Below are positions 25,642 to 33,145 of a stretch of 64,000 nucleotides of DNA, one piece after another. Within the stretch, counting starts at the first letter, position 1, and every line of letters starts with the position of its first letter. The stretch is from Moorella sp. Hama-1 (GTDB lineage: Bacteria; Bacillota; DSM-521; Neomoorellales; Neomoorellaceae). Position numbers and translations under genes: made by a program. The notes beneath the pieces are model-generated. The model searched no databases. It was not told where the DNA came from and saw nothing but the letters and a program-made list of their open reading frames with translations. The DNA is taken from NCBI RefSeq assembly GCF_023734095.1, contig NZ_AP024620.1, positions 2,228,501 through 2,292,500 on the forward strand, read 5' to 3'.

Positions 25642-25953
25642 TTAAGCTTTCATGTAACGATAAAAACCAACAATAAGAACTATAAAGGCAACAAGTAGAA
25701 ATAAAATACTTGGCAGCTTAATTAAAAAGATTATCATAGCGATATTGGAATAGGAAACATTTATTCCTCTAAGAAATAAGCCTAATTTAGGGATACTAAA
25801 GTAAATAATTAGCTTTATGATATAAGAAACTGTCACCAGCATAAAAAACCTTATGCCATATCGATAAATGATATCATTTTTAATGCGAGTATAACAAACA
25901 TATATTCCCCAAGATGTTAAAATCAAAATTACAATATTTGAAACTAAGCCCAT
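25642..25953 (-). CDS. Small three-helix membrane protein, paralogue of the next gene
   Basis: 103 residues with three hydrophobic stretches (SNIVILILTSWGIYVCY, FFMLVTVSYIIKLIIYF, SILFLLVAFIVLIVGF). A YRYGIRFFMLV segment is shared with the neighbouring protein (YRYGMSFFILL). AGGGGTGAT precedes ATG, and the start lies 3 bp after the upstream stop. Function unknown; a tandem pair of small membrane proteins beside secreted peptides may be an immunity pair (speculative). Confidence 0.6.
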   Translation of the reverse strand: MGLVSNIVILILTSWGIYVCYTRIKNDIIYRYGIRFFMLVTVSYIIKLIIYFSIPKLGLFLRGINVSYSNIAMIIFLIKLPSILFLLVAFIVLIVGFYRYMKA

Positions 25954-25956
25954 GGA

Positions 25957-26241
25957 TTAATCACCCCTGTTGTCTTTAAAGAACAAAAAACCTAAAACAA
26001 GTATCGTATAAGCAGTAATAATTAATATATTACTTACTAATAGAGAGGTATTCATAATAAATAATTGGGGGTTCAATGATTTGTTAAGATTATATACTAA
26101 CTGTGGAATTGACATAAATACTTGTGAAATAGCAAGTAAGATAAAAAAACTCATTCCATAACGGTAGAGGTTATTATAGTGCATGTGTTTGTAACAAATT
26201 AAAATACCTATAAATATAATAGGCAAAATAAAGATATCCAC
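25957..26241 (-). CDS. Small three-helix membrane protein
   Basis: About 94 residues. GTG at 26241 has AAGGAG 8 bp upstream and is preferred to GTG at 26250, which overlaps that site. Hydrophobic segments are DIFILPIIFIGILICY, FFILLAISQVFMSI and NILIITAYTILVLGFLF. Paralogous to the next gene through the YRYG-FF motif. The group II intron remnant ends about 20 bp upstream, so its native promoter has been displaced. Confidence 0.6.
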   Translation of the reverse strand: MDIFILPIIFIGILICYKHMHYNNLYRYGMSFFILLAISQVFMSIPQLVYNLNKSLNPQLFIMNTSLLVSNILIITAYTILVLGFLFFKDNRGD

Positions 26242-26262
26242 TATATTCACTCCTTAAACTTA

Positions 26263-26874
26263 ATCGAGGAGGATGGGGTGGCTAGCCCACGTCCCCTCAC
26301 ACCACCGAACATGTAGGTCCAAATTTCAGCTTCCATGGCCGGTCTACCGCGCTCTTCTCCTCATTAATTTTGAGCTTCAACCGCTCCTGTAGGAAGTTGC
26401 TGATACTTCCCATAACCCCTTCCCCCGTGCTGTTTCTGTCCTTCTTGCGAACCTATCGTTTTCCCCTCTAACTTTATGTTCGGGCCTTCCCCTACGGTTC
26501 ATGGTCCTCAAGGTACTATAAACCTTTGTTAATCTCTACCGGTTCAGCCGGGCCCCCCGGCCAGGTTACCAGCTTTCATGGCTTATCCGGCAACACCTAC
26601 ATCTGATGGGTCTCCGCCCGGGTAACAGCGCTAATCTTCGCCGCCCGCCCCCTATGCTCCACCGTTCCTTTGCAATCTTGGATTTCGCTGTGTTGTGCCA
26701 GCCCATCCGGACGCTTTAGCTTAGTATGAGGTTCTTGTTCCACAGGCCTTTGCCTTTAGCTTCCTTCGGGTCCTACCTCGCGATGGACATCCTTTCCTTT
26801 GGGCTAGAAGATTGGTGCCGCCTCGCCTGCAGTGAACTTTCACCACCAAATTAGCGCCCATGCCGGGCGCACAC
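26263..26874 (-). mobile_element. Group II intron remnant (class C-like) with most of its reverse transcriptase deleted
   Basis: On the minus strand the element starts GTGTGCGCCCGGCATGGGCG, the typical group II 5' end. It ends with GTGTGAGGGGACGTGGGCT and CCACCCCATCCTCCTCGAT, the typical 3' end with a final AY. Inside, about 26320-26440, a short RT/maturase remnant is readable (FLQERLKLKINEEKSAVDRP). The rest of the roughly 1.2-kb ORF is gone, so it cannot move by itself. It sits directly behind a terminator hairpin, the preferred target of class C introns. Confidence 0.85.
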
Positions 26875-26916
26875 ATAACATATAGAGGGATAAAAATCCC
26901 TCTATATGTTATGTGT
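26871..26916 (-). terminator. Terminator of the secreted-protein gene, used as intron target
   Basis: Near-perfect 20-bp stem: ACACATAACATATAGAGGGA (26871-26890) with its complement at 26897-26916. The intron 5' end abuts the stem on its 3' side in transcript orientation, where the T tract would normally follow. Confidence 0.75.
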
Positions 26917-26924
26917 ATTTAAGT

Positions 26925-27734
26925 TTAAAAATCCACTTTTATACGATACCAATCACTATATTCTCCACTTGTCTCATGATAAGAATCAAAGGTTCCTGTT
27001 AAATGAGTATAACCTTCAGTTTGAAGTAGAACAAGGTACTCATGGCCGGCTTGAAGGGTAGCCTGGAAAGCATTCGGTTTAGAATAATTTACATTGTATA
27101 CATTTGCATCACCGCTAGCAGGAGCATATAGGAAGGCCACTTGAGCACTATCAACCCAAGTGTCGGCAGTATAATCATATAGTTTAAAATCTATTCCTCC
27201 AGTTGAAGCCCCATAGTCTGCACTTTGAAGAAATGCACCGTAATATCCTTCTATAGAAAAGAAAGCTACTTGCGAACCTGTACCATTAACCCTAAAACTT
27301 TTGCCTACCCAAGCCCAAGCTGATGAGCTTGTTCCTATAGACCAACAGCCTACCAGATTGCGGTTATTGGACGTATTAAAATTTGCATAATAATTTCCGC
27401 TACCACCATGGTTTCCTGCGCTAGCAGCATAAAAATTACAATCTCTACCTAAGTAAACATCTACGTCACCTTCTAAAGTAATATCAGGTTTTGGCTTATT
27501 AGCCATATATTGTCTTATACTTACTTTAACTTCGGCGTCCGTGATTTCGTGCATTTTTAACGTTCGCTTAAGCAGCTCTTTTTCTTTGTTATTTTTACAT
27601 GCAGATATTTTTTGTTTCAATTCTTCACTAAAATTTTTCGGCTGTTTGATGAAATTATCATTAGCTTGAGCTGGAAGTGTTGCGGAAAAAAGATAAGTCA
27701 AAATCAAAATAATAACTAAAAATCGTTTATTCAT
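26925..27734 (-). CDS. Secreted protein of unknown function in agr-linked cassette
   Basis: 269 residues; GAAGGGGGAT precedes ATG. Signal peptide residues 1-24 (RFLVIILILTYLFSATL, cut near AQA-ND). Residues 30-85 are Lys/Glu-rich helices (FSEELKQKISACKNNKEKEL). Residues about 90-269 look like a beta-sandwich with many Gly, Ser, Tyr and Trp (GNHGGSGNYYANF, VAFFSIEGYYGAF). No family recognised. Low-GC codon use differs from core genes. It follows agrD copy 1 and a four-repeat array, so it is a candidate agr target. Confidence 0.65.
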   Translation of the reverse strand: MNKRFLVIILILTYLFSATLPAQANDNFIKQPKNFSEELKQKISACKNNKEKELLKRTLKMHEITDAEVKVSIRQYMANKPKPDITLEGDVDVYLGRDCNFYAASAGNHGGSGNYYANFNTSNNRNLVGCWSIGTSSSAWAWVGKSFRVNGTGSQVAFFSIEGYYGAFLQSADYGASTGGIDFKLYDYTADTWVDSAQVAFLYAPASGDANVYNVNYSKPNAFQATLQAGHEYLVLLQTEGYTHLTGTFDSYHETSGEYSDWYRIKVDF

Positions 27735-27861
27735 TAATAATATATCCCCCTTCTAAAGTTTTTAGTGTTCAGATCAATATTGATAAATTTAGTCGTTCAA
27801 AGAAACCCTTCCCTTCTTTTTTGTTTTATATGCTAGCCCGATCTATTTTTTTGATACGACG

Positions 27862-27964
27862 TTTAAACTCATTTTCCGCACCCCGGATAATTATTTAGGG
27901 TATTTTTTGTATAAGTATAAAATTCGTTTGGATATCTATTCAGGGTGCGGAATGTGGGTTTAAA
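27862..27964. repeat. 103-bp element bounded by 22-bp inverted repeats (MITE-like)
   Basis: TTTAAACTCATTTTCCGCAC at 27862 onward is repeated in inverse at 27943-27964 (19 of 22 positions match), with about 60 AT-rich bp between. No coding capacity. Its right edge lies four bases from a start codon with a strong ribosome site that now reads ATG ACT TGA, so it appears to have interrupted a small gene. Confidence 0.55.
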
Positions 27965-27967
27965 TAT

Positions 27968-27976
27968 TCAAGTCAT
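27968..27976 (-). pseudogene. Start of an interrupted small gene (ATG ACT TGA)
   Basis: On the minus strand AAGAAGGGGGGTGATTTTT leads to ATG ACT TGA. A TATAAT box (28007-28012) and the repeat array lie upstream exactly as for the double-glycine peptide gene at 21378-21530. The coding part is missing and replaced by the inverted-repeat element. I infer that this promoter once drove an equivalent peptide gene. Confidence 0.4.
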
Positions 27977-28006
27977 AAAAATCACCCCCCTTCTTTTTCT
28001 GATCCC

Positions 28007-28012
28007 ATTATA
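28007..28012 (-). promoter_or_regulatory. TATAAT -10 box downstream of agrD copy 1
   Basis: TATAAT on the minus strand, 33 bp downstream of the nearest 12-bp repeat, same geometry as at 21555-21560 and no -35 hexamer. Confidence 0.6.
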
Positions 28013-28044
28013 CCACCACTTTCCCCAAATCGATCCTCCTTTGG

Positions 28045-28119
28045 GATATAATGTAGGTTTTTGCGGATAAAATGCGGCTTTTGCCAGACGAAATCCGGCA
28101 ATGTAGGGATATGGGGGTG
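28045..28119 (-). promoter_or_regulatory. Four 21-bp-phased direct repeats downstream of agrD copy 1
   Basis: Plus-strand units GATATAATGTAG (28045), GATAAAATGCGG (28066), GACGAAATCCGG (28087) and GATATGGGGGTG (28108). Nearly identical to the array at 21593-21667. Between the array and agrD a palindrome GGGGTAA-GG-TTACCCC (28140-28155) may end the agr transcript. Confidence 0.75.
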
Positions 28120-28174
28120 ATGCTTTTTATATGTTTTGAAGGGGTAAGGTTACCCCTACCCCCTCGGGAATTAC

Positions 28175-28297
28175 CTATTTCAGCAACTCCGGCGGCGTTT
28201 CCGGCTGGTACCAGGCTAGCCAACTGGTGGGCCGGACACCTAAAAGGGCGACAAAAACGGCCAAATTGGCAGCCAGGGCAAAGAACAGTCGCTTCAT
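28175..28297 (-). CDS. agrD: AgrD-type autoinducing peptide precursor, copy 1 (complete operon)
   Basis: 40 residues: amphipathic helix MKRLFFALAANLAVFVALLG, core VRPTSWLAW, acidic tail YQPETPPELLK. The tail is the AgrB recognition part. The core predicts a Ser lactone ring of five residues (Ser-Trp-Leu-Ala-Trp) with a short N-terminal arm. AGGGAGGT stands 8 bp before ATG and overlaps the end of agrB. Last gene of the only complete agr-type operon. Confidence 0.92.
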   Translation of the reverse strand: MKRLFFALAANLAVFVALLGVRPTSWLAWYQPETPPELLK

Positions 28298-28304
28298 ATT
28301 ACTT

Positions 28305-28937
28305 TCACCTCCCTGCGCGGGTAATATGAGGAGAAAGTTTGATTAACAGGTAGTCTAAATAGTGCATCGCTTTATGTCCCAAGGGTAGCAATGTAAGCAA
28401 CTGGACTGTTAATCCCAGGGAAGCGGCCAAAATGATATCCTGGCCTAATGGTAACACTGCCGCCGCTATTGCATATCCGGCCAGGACTCCTAAAGCCCAC
28501 TTTTTCATCTTCAGCCGTTCTTCTGGTTTTTTTACCGGTCGGGATGAGTTGTCCACCGGGACCAGATAAATGGTTGTCACAACGGCCAAACCCACTATGA
28601 TATAAAACACCAGCATTGTCCCTTGACCCAATCCCCCTGTTAGTTTGGTCAGAAGGCCAATTGTTGTAAAGGCTAACAGACTCCCTATCAAGCAGCGCCC
28701 GAAGGAGGTGCAATGGGCGCCGCCGGCAGGCAGACGAAATAAGGCGGAAGCAGATAGGGCCGCCAGGGTCTGGGGTAAAACGCCCAGGAGGGAAGGAACG
28801 ATCAGGAAACAAAGTAGTTTGATAAATAGTCCCAGGATTAGTTCCAGGCCATAGGCGATTACCGTAACCCTCTTGGCCTCTATACCACCGTTATTAGCGA
28901 AAGACTTTGCCAAGTGCAGGGAGAGGTTATGGATCAT
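28305..28937 (-). CDS. agrB: AgrB-type membrane peptidase processing AgrD
   Basis: 210 residues with six or so hydrophobic segments. The catalytic pair is in LPAGGAHCTSFGRCLIGS: His75 and Cys82, the seven-residue spacing of S. aureus AgrB His77/Cys84. It cleaves the AgrD tail and forms the thiolactone or lactone at the inner membrane face. The ribosome site is weak (AAAGGACC). Lies between the response regulator and agrD. The only intact agrB in the window, so it may serve all four AgrD copies. Confidence 0.93.
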   Translation of the reverse strand: MIHNLSLHLAKSFANNGGIEAKRVTVIAYGLELILGLFIKLLCFLIVPSLLGVLPQTLAALSASALFRLPAGGAHCTSFGRCLIGSLLAFTTIGLLTKLTGGLGQGTMLVFYIIVGLAVVTTIYLVPVDNSSRPVKKPEERLKMKKWALGVLAGYAIAAAVLPLGQDIILAASLGLTVQLLTLLPLGHKAMHYLDYLLIKLSPHITRAGR

Positions 28938-28989
28938 TCGTTTCCAGGTCCTTTGCTATATCATAATAAGGATGTAAGGAGCCAGCCGC

Positions 28990-29727
28990 TTAGCCGATAT
29001 TTATGTGCTGCTTGACTATATCTATCTTGCCCCTGCTGATGGTGGCATCTTTTTTATAATCGCTAAACTTAACGATAAAGGAGTTGCCGCCATAAGGGCT
29101 GATGCTTTCGATCATGTTTAAATTGATTAAGTATGATTTATGAACCCTCTGGAAGCAGCTATACCCCGCCAGTTGCTGTTCCAGTTCGCCGATGGTTTGA
29201 GGCGTATAGAAGTCCTTTCGGGCTGTATGGATTATGGTGGTGTTCTTCCCACTCTTTTCTATGAAAATGATCTCGTCGAGATTGATTAAGAATATCCTGC
29301 CCTTGTTCCTGATTGCCAGTTTGTCTAGCCTCCCGCCACCGGGTTTCTTTACAGCTTCCCGGGCTGCCAGCTTCTCCTGGATTTTGGCCACGGTTTTCCT
29401 GACCCGAAAAGCGTCAAAGGGTTTCAGCAAATAATCAACGCTGTTTAGGGCAAAGGCTTCCACAGCAAAGTCCCGATAGGCGGTGAAAAAGACAATAAAG
29501 GTTTCGGGCGCTAAGGTAAGGATTTCCCGGGCTACTTCCAGGCCGTTGGGCCCCGGCATTTCGATATCCAGAAAGGCAATATCCGGTCGCAACCTGGTGA
29601 CCAGGTCCAGGGCAGCCAGACCGTCCGGAGCTTCGGCCAGAATTTTAACCTCATTGGTTTCCCTCAGTAACTTGCAGAAATATAACCTTTCAATCTCATT
29701 GTCATCGGCGATAATGCCCGTTAGCAT
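28990..29727 (-). CDS. LytTR-family response regulator (AgrA-like)
   Basis: 245 residues. Receiver domain residues 3-120 with phospho-acceptor Asp54 (DIAFLDIEMPGPNG) and Lys in VDYLLKPF. The C-terminal LytTR DNA-binding domain is residues about 143-243 (LINLDEIIFIEKSGKNTTII, FQRVHKSYLINLNMIESISP). AgrA-like regulators bind phased direct repeats. GGGGGTGG precedes ATG. 27 bp downstream of the kinase gene. Probable binding sites are the 21-bp-phased arrays described here. Confidence 0.92.
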   Translation of the reverse strand: MLTGIIADDNEIERLYFCKLLRETNEVKILAEAPDGLAALDLVTRLRPDIAFLDIEMPGPNGLEVAREILTLAPETFIVFFTAYRDFAVEAFALNSVDYLLKPFDAFRVRKTVAKIQEKLAAREAVKKPGGGRLDKLAIRNKGRIFLINLDEIIFIEKSGKNTTIIHTARKDFYTPQTIGELEQQLAGYSCFQRVHKSYLINLNMIESISPYGGNSFIVKFSDYKKDATISRGKIDIVKQHINIG

Positions 29728-29754
29728 GGTGCCACCCCCTGAATTAAGTAACTT

Positions 29755-30582
29755 TCACTCCGGGAACTTCACCTGGAAAGTTACCGGATCATTCTCAACT
29801 TCGATGGTGCCACCATAGCTTAGCACCATCTCCAACACCGTGGCCAGGCCTAAACCCCGGTCCGGCCCTTTGGTGGAGACACCAGGGCGGAAGATAGCCT
29901 CTTTCATGGCCGGGTCCAGGGGAGGCCCAGTATTACTGACGCTAAAGAGATACCCTGCCTCAGAGCGGGATATTTCTAAGTGGATAAGACGTTGTTCCCC
30001 AGGTAGTAGTTCCACAGCTTCCATGGCGTTCTCCAGGAGATTGCCCAGGACGGTGATCAAGGCATAGGGTTTAACCTTTAGCTCTTTTAAGTCTGTACGT
30101 ACATCGATGTAGAAAGCTATTTCCCTGGCCAGGGCCTGGCTGGCTTTATTCTGTAAAAAAGCGGCGACAACCGGTTGCTCCAGCCGCAGCAAATGGCTCG
30201 TATTACCGGTCACCTGAACCAGCTGGCCGGCATACTCTTTAGCCGGCACATCTCTGCCCAGGGAGAGCAGGGCATATACGGTATCCAGGTGGTTGATAAT
30301 ATCGTGCCTCTGGGCGCGTACGGTGCGGAGGAGGTTTTGTAGGCTGTCCATTTCCTTTTCTTTTTGCACTAGGAGCTTTTGCTGCTCCCTTACATCCAAC
30401 AATTTTTTGATTAACAGCAGGGTCATACAGTAGAAGGAGAGGCTCACCAGGTTGGCGCCCAGGGTGATGGGCTTAATACCGGCATAGGGTGAAAGTTGCA
30501 GGTTTTGCACCGCTAGGTTTAATAGAAAAGTCTGGCCCAATAGGATAATTAACATCCAATAATTGGTGTTTTGTCTGCCCAT
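29755..30582 (-). CDS. GHKL-type sensor histidine kinase (AgrC-like, short)
   Basis: 275 residues. Only two N-terminal membrane helices (WMLIILLGQTFLLNLAV, ITLGANLVSLSFYCMTLLLI), then a coiled linker, the phospho-acceptor His93 in RAQRHDIINHLD, N box NLLENAMEAVEL and G box GLGLATVLEMV. AgrC proteins normally have six to seven helices, so the 148-residue membrane protein encoded just upstream may supply the missing sensor part. Parts of this gene recur as fragments at 16776-16935 and 32860-33100. Confidence 0.92.
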   Translation of the reverse strand: MGRQNTNYWMLIILLGQTFLLNLAVQNLQLSPYAGIKPITLGANLVSLSFYCMTLLLIKKLLDVREQQKLLVQKEKEMDSLQNLLRTVRAQRHDIINHLDTVYALLSLGRDVPAKEYAGQLVQVTGNTSHLLRLEQPVVAAFLQNKASQALAREIAFYIDVRTDLKELKVKPYALITVLGNLLENAMEAVELLPGEQRLIHLEISRSEAGYLFSVSNTGPPLDPAMKEAIFRPGVSTKGPDRGLGLATVLEMVLSYGGTIEVENDPVTFQVKFPE

Positions 30583-30602
30583 TATTATTCACCACGATGC
30601 TC

Positions 30603-31049
30603 TTAGATGTTGGTTCTGTAAAGCTTATAGGTAATCAGGGCCATGATTGCCAGCTCCGGCACGGCCATAAGAATGCGGAGCGAGGGCCGGGGCCAGGCAT
30701 CGCTAAAACGGCTTAACCCCAGGCTGGATGTTTCGAGGGGCAACAGAAGGATTTCTATGGCACCCAAGGTGGCCAGGGTTGTCAGGGAGGCCACAAGGCC
30801 CTGGTAAAAACTCATAGCCAGCAAAAATTTAAAAATTAGAGTCAGGACAATAACGCCGACGATAGCGTGAATACCATAGGGAAAGGGGAGCCGGCGGATA
30901 AGGTCCGAGCATAACGCTGAAATAGCCGCCCCGGCCAGCAACCTGAATTTATCCGGCTGGCGTTTAAATAAGCTGGTACCAAAAAGTAACAAAAGCACAC
31001 TTTCCGGGAATGATTGCAGGACCAGGTTAATAAAGGGCATTTTATCCAT
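30603..31049 (-). CDS. Membrane protein, first gene of the agr-type operon
   Basis: 148 residues from the ATG at 31049 preceded by AAAGGAG; the frame is open further upstream through the repeat array but without start signals. Four or five hydrophobic stretches (VLQSFPESVLLLLFG, GIHAIVGVIVLTLIFKF, GLVASLTTLATLGAIEILLL, ILMAVPELAIMALITY). It resembles the membrane sensor half of split GHKL kinases. Ends 20 bp before the kinase gene. Possible signal receptor together with the short kinase. Confidence 0.75.
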   Translation of the reverse strand: MDKMPFINLVLQSFPESVLLLLFGTSLFKRQPDKFRLLAGAAISALCSDLIRRLPFPYGIHAIVGVIVLTLIFKFLLAMSFYQGLVASLTTLATLGAIEILLLPLETSSLGLSRFSDAWPRPSLRILMAVPELAIMALITYKLYRTNI

Positions 31050-31106
31050 CTGCTCCAGTGCTCCTTTTAGTATTCTTGCGCCAAGGGGTATTTCCTGCCT
31101 TATCAA

Positions 31107-31160
31107 GACGAAATGCGGTTTTCGGCGGATATAATGCGGCTTGGGGCGGATAAAATGCTT
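31107..31160 (-). promoter_or_regulatory. Three 21-bp-phased direct repeats in front of the complete agr operon
   Basis: Plus-strand units GACGAAATGCGG (31107), GATATAATGCGG (31128) and GATAAAATGCTT (31149), each 21 bp apart, 58-111 bp upstream of the operon start. Suggests positive autoregulation by the LytTR regulator of the same operon. Confidence 0.75.
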
Positions 31161-31380
31161 TGCGTCCCGGCCCTTCGGCCGGTTTACCATTCTTACTATA
31201 TTCTGTTATGGTTGTTATTCGGTGTTTATACTGGATTTCCCTGCTGACCGTTCCCGAATCTAATAGCAAACCCTGCTTTAGTAAATCAAATCTTAATCCT
31301 CAAACTAGAAAAAAGCCACTAGGAAAGTTCCTGCGGCATATTTTCGTATGTACATGGAGGAAATACCCAGTTGAAATACT

Positions 31381-31412
31381 AAAAAAGGTCAGGTATCTCC
31401 TGACCCTTTTTG
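31381..31412 (-). terminator. Terminator of the GKLE-repeat protein gene
   Basis: Stem GGTCAGG (31387-31393) with CCTGACC (31399-31405), flanked by A and T runs on both sides. On the minus strand it ends in six T residues about 75 bp after the stop at 31484. Confidence 0.75.
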
Positions 31413-31483
31413 TTAACAGCAATGGATGTTTTAACTCATGTAGTAATGTCCCCTTTAAAAATAGCCCAAAGTCCAGGGTAAGT

Positions 31484-31936
31484 TCAATGTTCCAGTTGCC
31501 TTCTCAGGGCGTTTATCTCTTCCAGGGATAGCCCCGTGGCCCGGGTAATGGTATTGATGTCGACGTTGAGTAGGAGTAAATTTTTAGCTACTTCTACCTT
31601 TCCCTCCCAGTTGCCTTCCAATTTTCCTTCTAACTTTCCTTCTAACTTTCCTTCTAACTTTCCTTCTAACTTTCCTTCTAACTTTCCTTCTAACTTTCCT
31701 TCTAACTTTCCTTCTAACTTTCCTTCTAACTTTCCTCGCGACAGGGCCTCTTGCCACATCTCTTCCAGAGTTATTTCCAGATTGCTAATCATTTGTTCCA
31801 CCTCGGCTGCCACCCAGTCTTCCCGAACAAAGGTCTTCAACAGTTCCAGGAACACCCTTTTGTTGGCCAGGAGTTGTTTGTAACCTTTGTCGTGGGGGTG
31901 ATGGGGTGGCTTTGTCTGTTGCTCATTATCCGCCAA
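31484..31936 (-). CDS. Rpn/PD-(D/E)XK-transposase-family protein lacking its core, with ten GKLE repeats
   Basis: 150 residues; TTG start with GGGAGTGG in front. The N-terminus (HPHDKGYKQLLANKRVFLEL) and C-terminus (VAKNLLLLNVDINTITRATG then LSLEEINALR) match the ends of Rpn-type proteins, but the roughly 150-residue nuclease core expected between them is missing. Residues about 68-107 are ten perfect Gly-Lys-Leu-Glu repeats. Probably a deletion derivative without nuclease activity that has kept an open frame. Confidence 0.75.
   Translation of the reverse strand: MADNEQQTKPPHHPHDKGYKQLLANKRVFLELLKTFVREDWVAAEVEQMISNLEITLEEMWQEALSRGKLEGKLEGKLEGKLEGKLEGKLEGKLEGKLEGKLEGKLEGNWEGKVEVAKNLLLLNVDINTITRATGLSLEEINALRRQLEH
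31621..31735. repeat. 12-bp tandem repeat (about nine to ten units)
   Basis: The unit CCTTCTAACTTT repeats without change nine times, with a variant tenth unit. The length is a multiple of three, so expansion or contraction would change the number of GKLE units without frameshift. Confidence 0.95.
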
Positions 31937-32058
31937 GGAACCACTCCCTTTGAGTTCTATTGTAGCACACTTTTTTCCATCCTGCCAGGTCCAAGATATA
32001 GCTTAGCGGCTACCACCATGGCTGAGATATCATAGCAGCCTGGCTATTCTTAACTGGC

Positions 32059-32766
32059 TTATTTACTTCCCTGCCCTACTTGAAAATCATGGTTAATGCT
32101 ATGCCATTTGTAATAAACCTTTTTCTTGTCGGAGGTTAAAGTGCTAAATTGAAAGCCGTTCTTCTCCAATTCAGCAATTAAGGACGGTGGCGCATTTTGG
32201 TCAACGTTAACGAAGATGTTACCAGAACCTATAACGACTGCTTTTGTTCTATCTAAGGGATTTATATCTGAAGTAATAGTCCCATTCCAACTGCAGGTAA
32301 AATTTGTATCCCCTTCAGGCATAATTGAGGCACCTATAATTTCATCAAAAAATATTTTAGAATCATTTTTAAAGACTCGAGCTGTTAAACCGTAAGCTAG
32401 TTTTATGCCATATTCCCGGCTATTGAGGACTTCATCAGTCGCGAAGGTCGTGAAATAAGCAAATCCGGCTAAAAGCTCGTTTGTTGTAACTCCTTCCTGT
32501 GCAGGGTTCTCTCTTTTATAAGTAGCTTTCATCTTTTCGATTTCTTCTTTTTTTATATCTTCGGCCGGGATTCCTTTAATCGCTGACTTTTGTATGAAAT
32601 AAAGTTCCGGGTTTAGCCATAGTTCTTTAGAGTTGGAGGTGTCCCCAGGCGAAGTAATTTTTCCTGAACTGAGTTTATCTTTATCCGGGTTGATAGTTTT
32701 ACATCCTGTTAACAAGCTGGAAAAAGCTAAAATCACAATAAGCATTGTTATCACATTGCTTTTCAA
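32059..32766 (-). CDS. Putative lipoprotein of unknown function
   Basis: 235 residues, TTG start after AAGGAG. Lipoprotein signal ITMLIVILAFSSLLTGC with the lipobox Cys at residue 22, then a polar Asp/Lys/Ser linker. The rest (ELLAGFAYFTTFATDEVLNS, FTCSWNGTITSDINP) is not a family I know. AT-rich like other island genes. Monocistronic as far as can be seen. Confidence 0.7.
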   Translation of the reverse strand: MKSNVITMLIVILAFSSLLTGCKTINPDKDKLSSGKITSPGDTSNSKELWLNPELYFIQKSAIKGIPAEDIKKEEIEKMKATYKRENPAQEGVTTNELLAGFAYFTTFATDEVLNSREYGIKLAYGLTARVFKNDSKIFFDEIIGASIMPEGDTNFTCSWNGTITSDINPLDRTKAVVIGSGNIFVNVDQNAPPSLIAELEKNGFQFSTLTSDKKKVYYKWHSINHDFQVGQGSK

Positions 32767-32854
32767 TGGTTATACGTCTCCTTCAATATCTGTATACTAT
32801 ATTATAATTTTAATTATATATGATATACGGCTGCCAACGATATGTCAGCAGTCG

Positions 32855-33115
32855 CACAATGTTCCCCAGGCAGTAGTTCTACAGCTTCCATGGCATTCTC
32901 CAGGAGATTGCCCAAGACGGTGACCAGGGGCATAGGGCTTAACCTTTAGCCCTTTTAAGTCTGCACGCACATCGATATATAAGGTTATTCCCCTGGCCAG
33001 GGCCTGGCTGGCTTTATTTTGCAAAAAAGCGGCGACAACCGGTTGCTCCAGCCGCAGCAAATGGCTCGTATTACCGGTCACCTGAACCAGCTGGCTTTTC
33101 GGGGAATGATTGTAG
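32855..33115 (-). pseudogene. Fragment of the GHKL kinase gene
   Basis: 32860-33090 matches the middle of the kinase gene (about 30000-30225): VTGNTSHLLRLEQPVVAAFL and ASQALARGITLYIDVRADLK are still readable, then a frameshift after KVKPYAPG. The H box and ATP-binding boxes are lost. About 20 bp of the membrane-protein gene follow at 33100-33118. Joins directly to the nucleotidyltransferase remnant. Confidence 0.8.
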
Positions 33116-33145
33116 GAGTTAACGGTCCGGGAATATATTCAACTG

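Noticed and set aside
31621-31735. Tandem repeat considered as a CRISPR array
   Set aside because: Units are 12 bp without spacers and encode Gly-Lys-Leu-Glu in frame.
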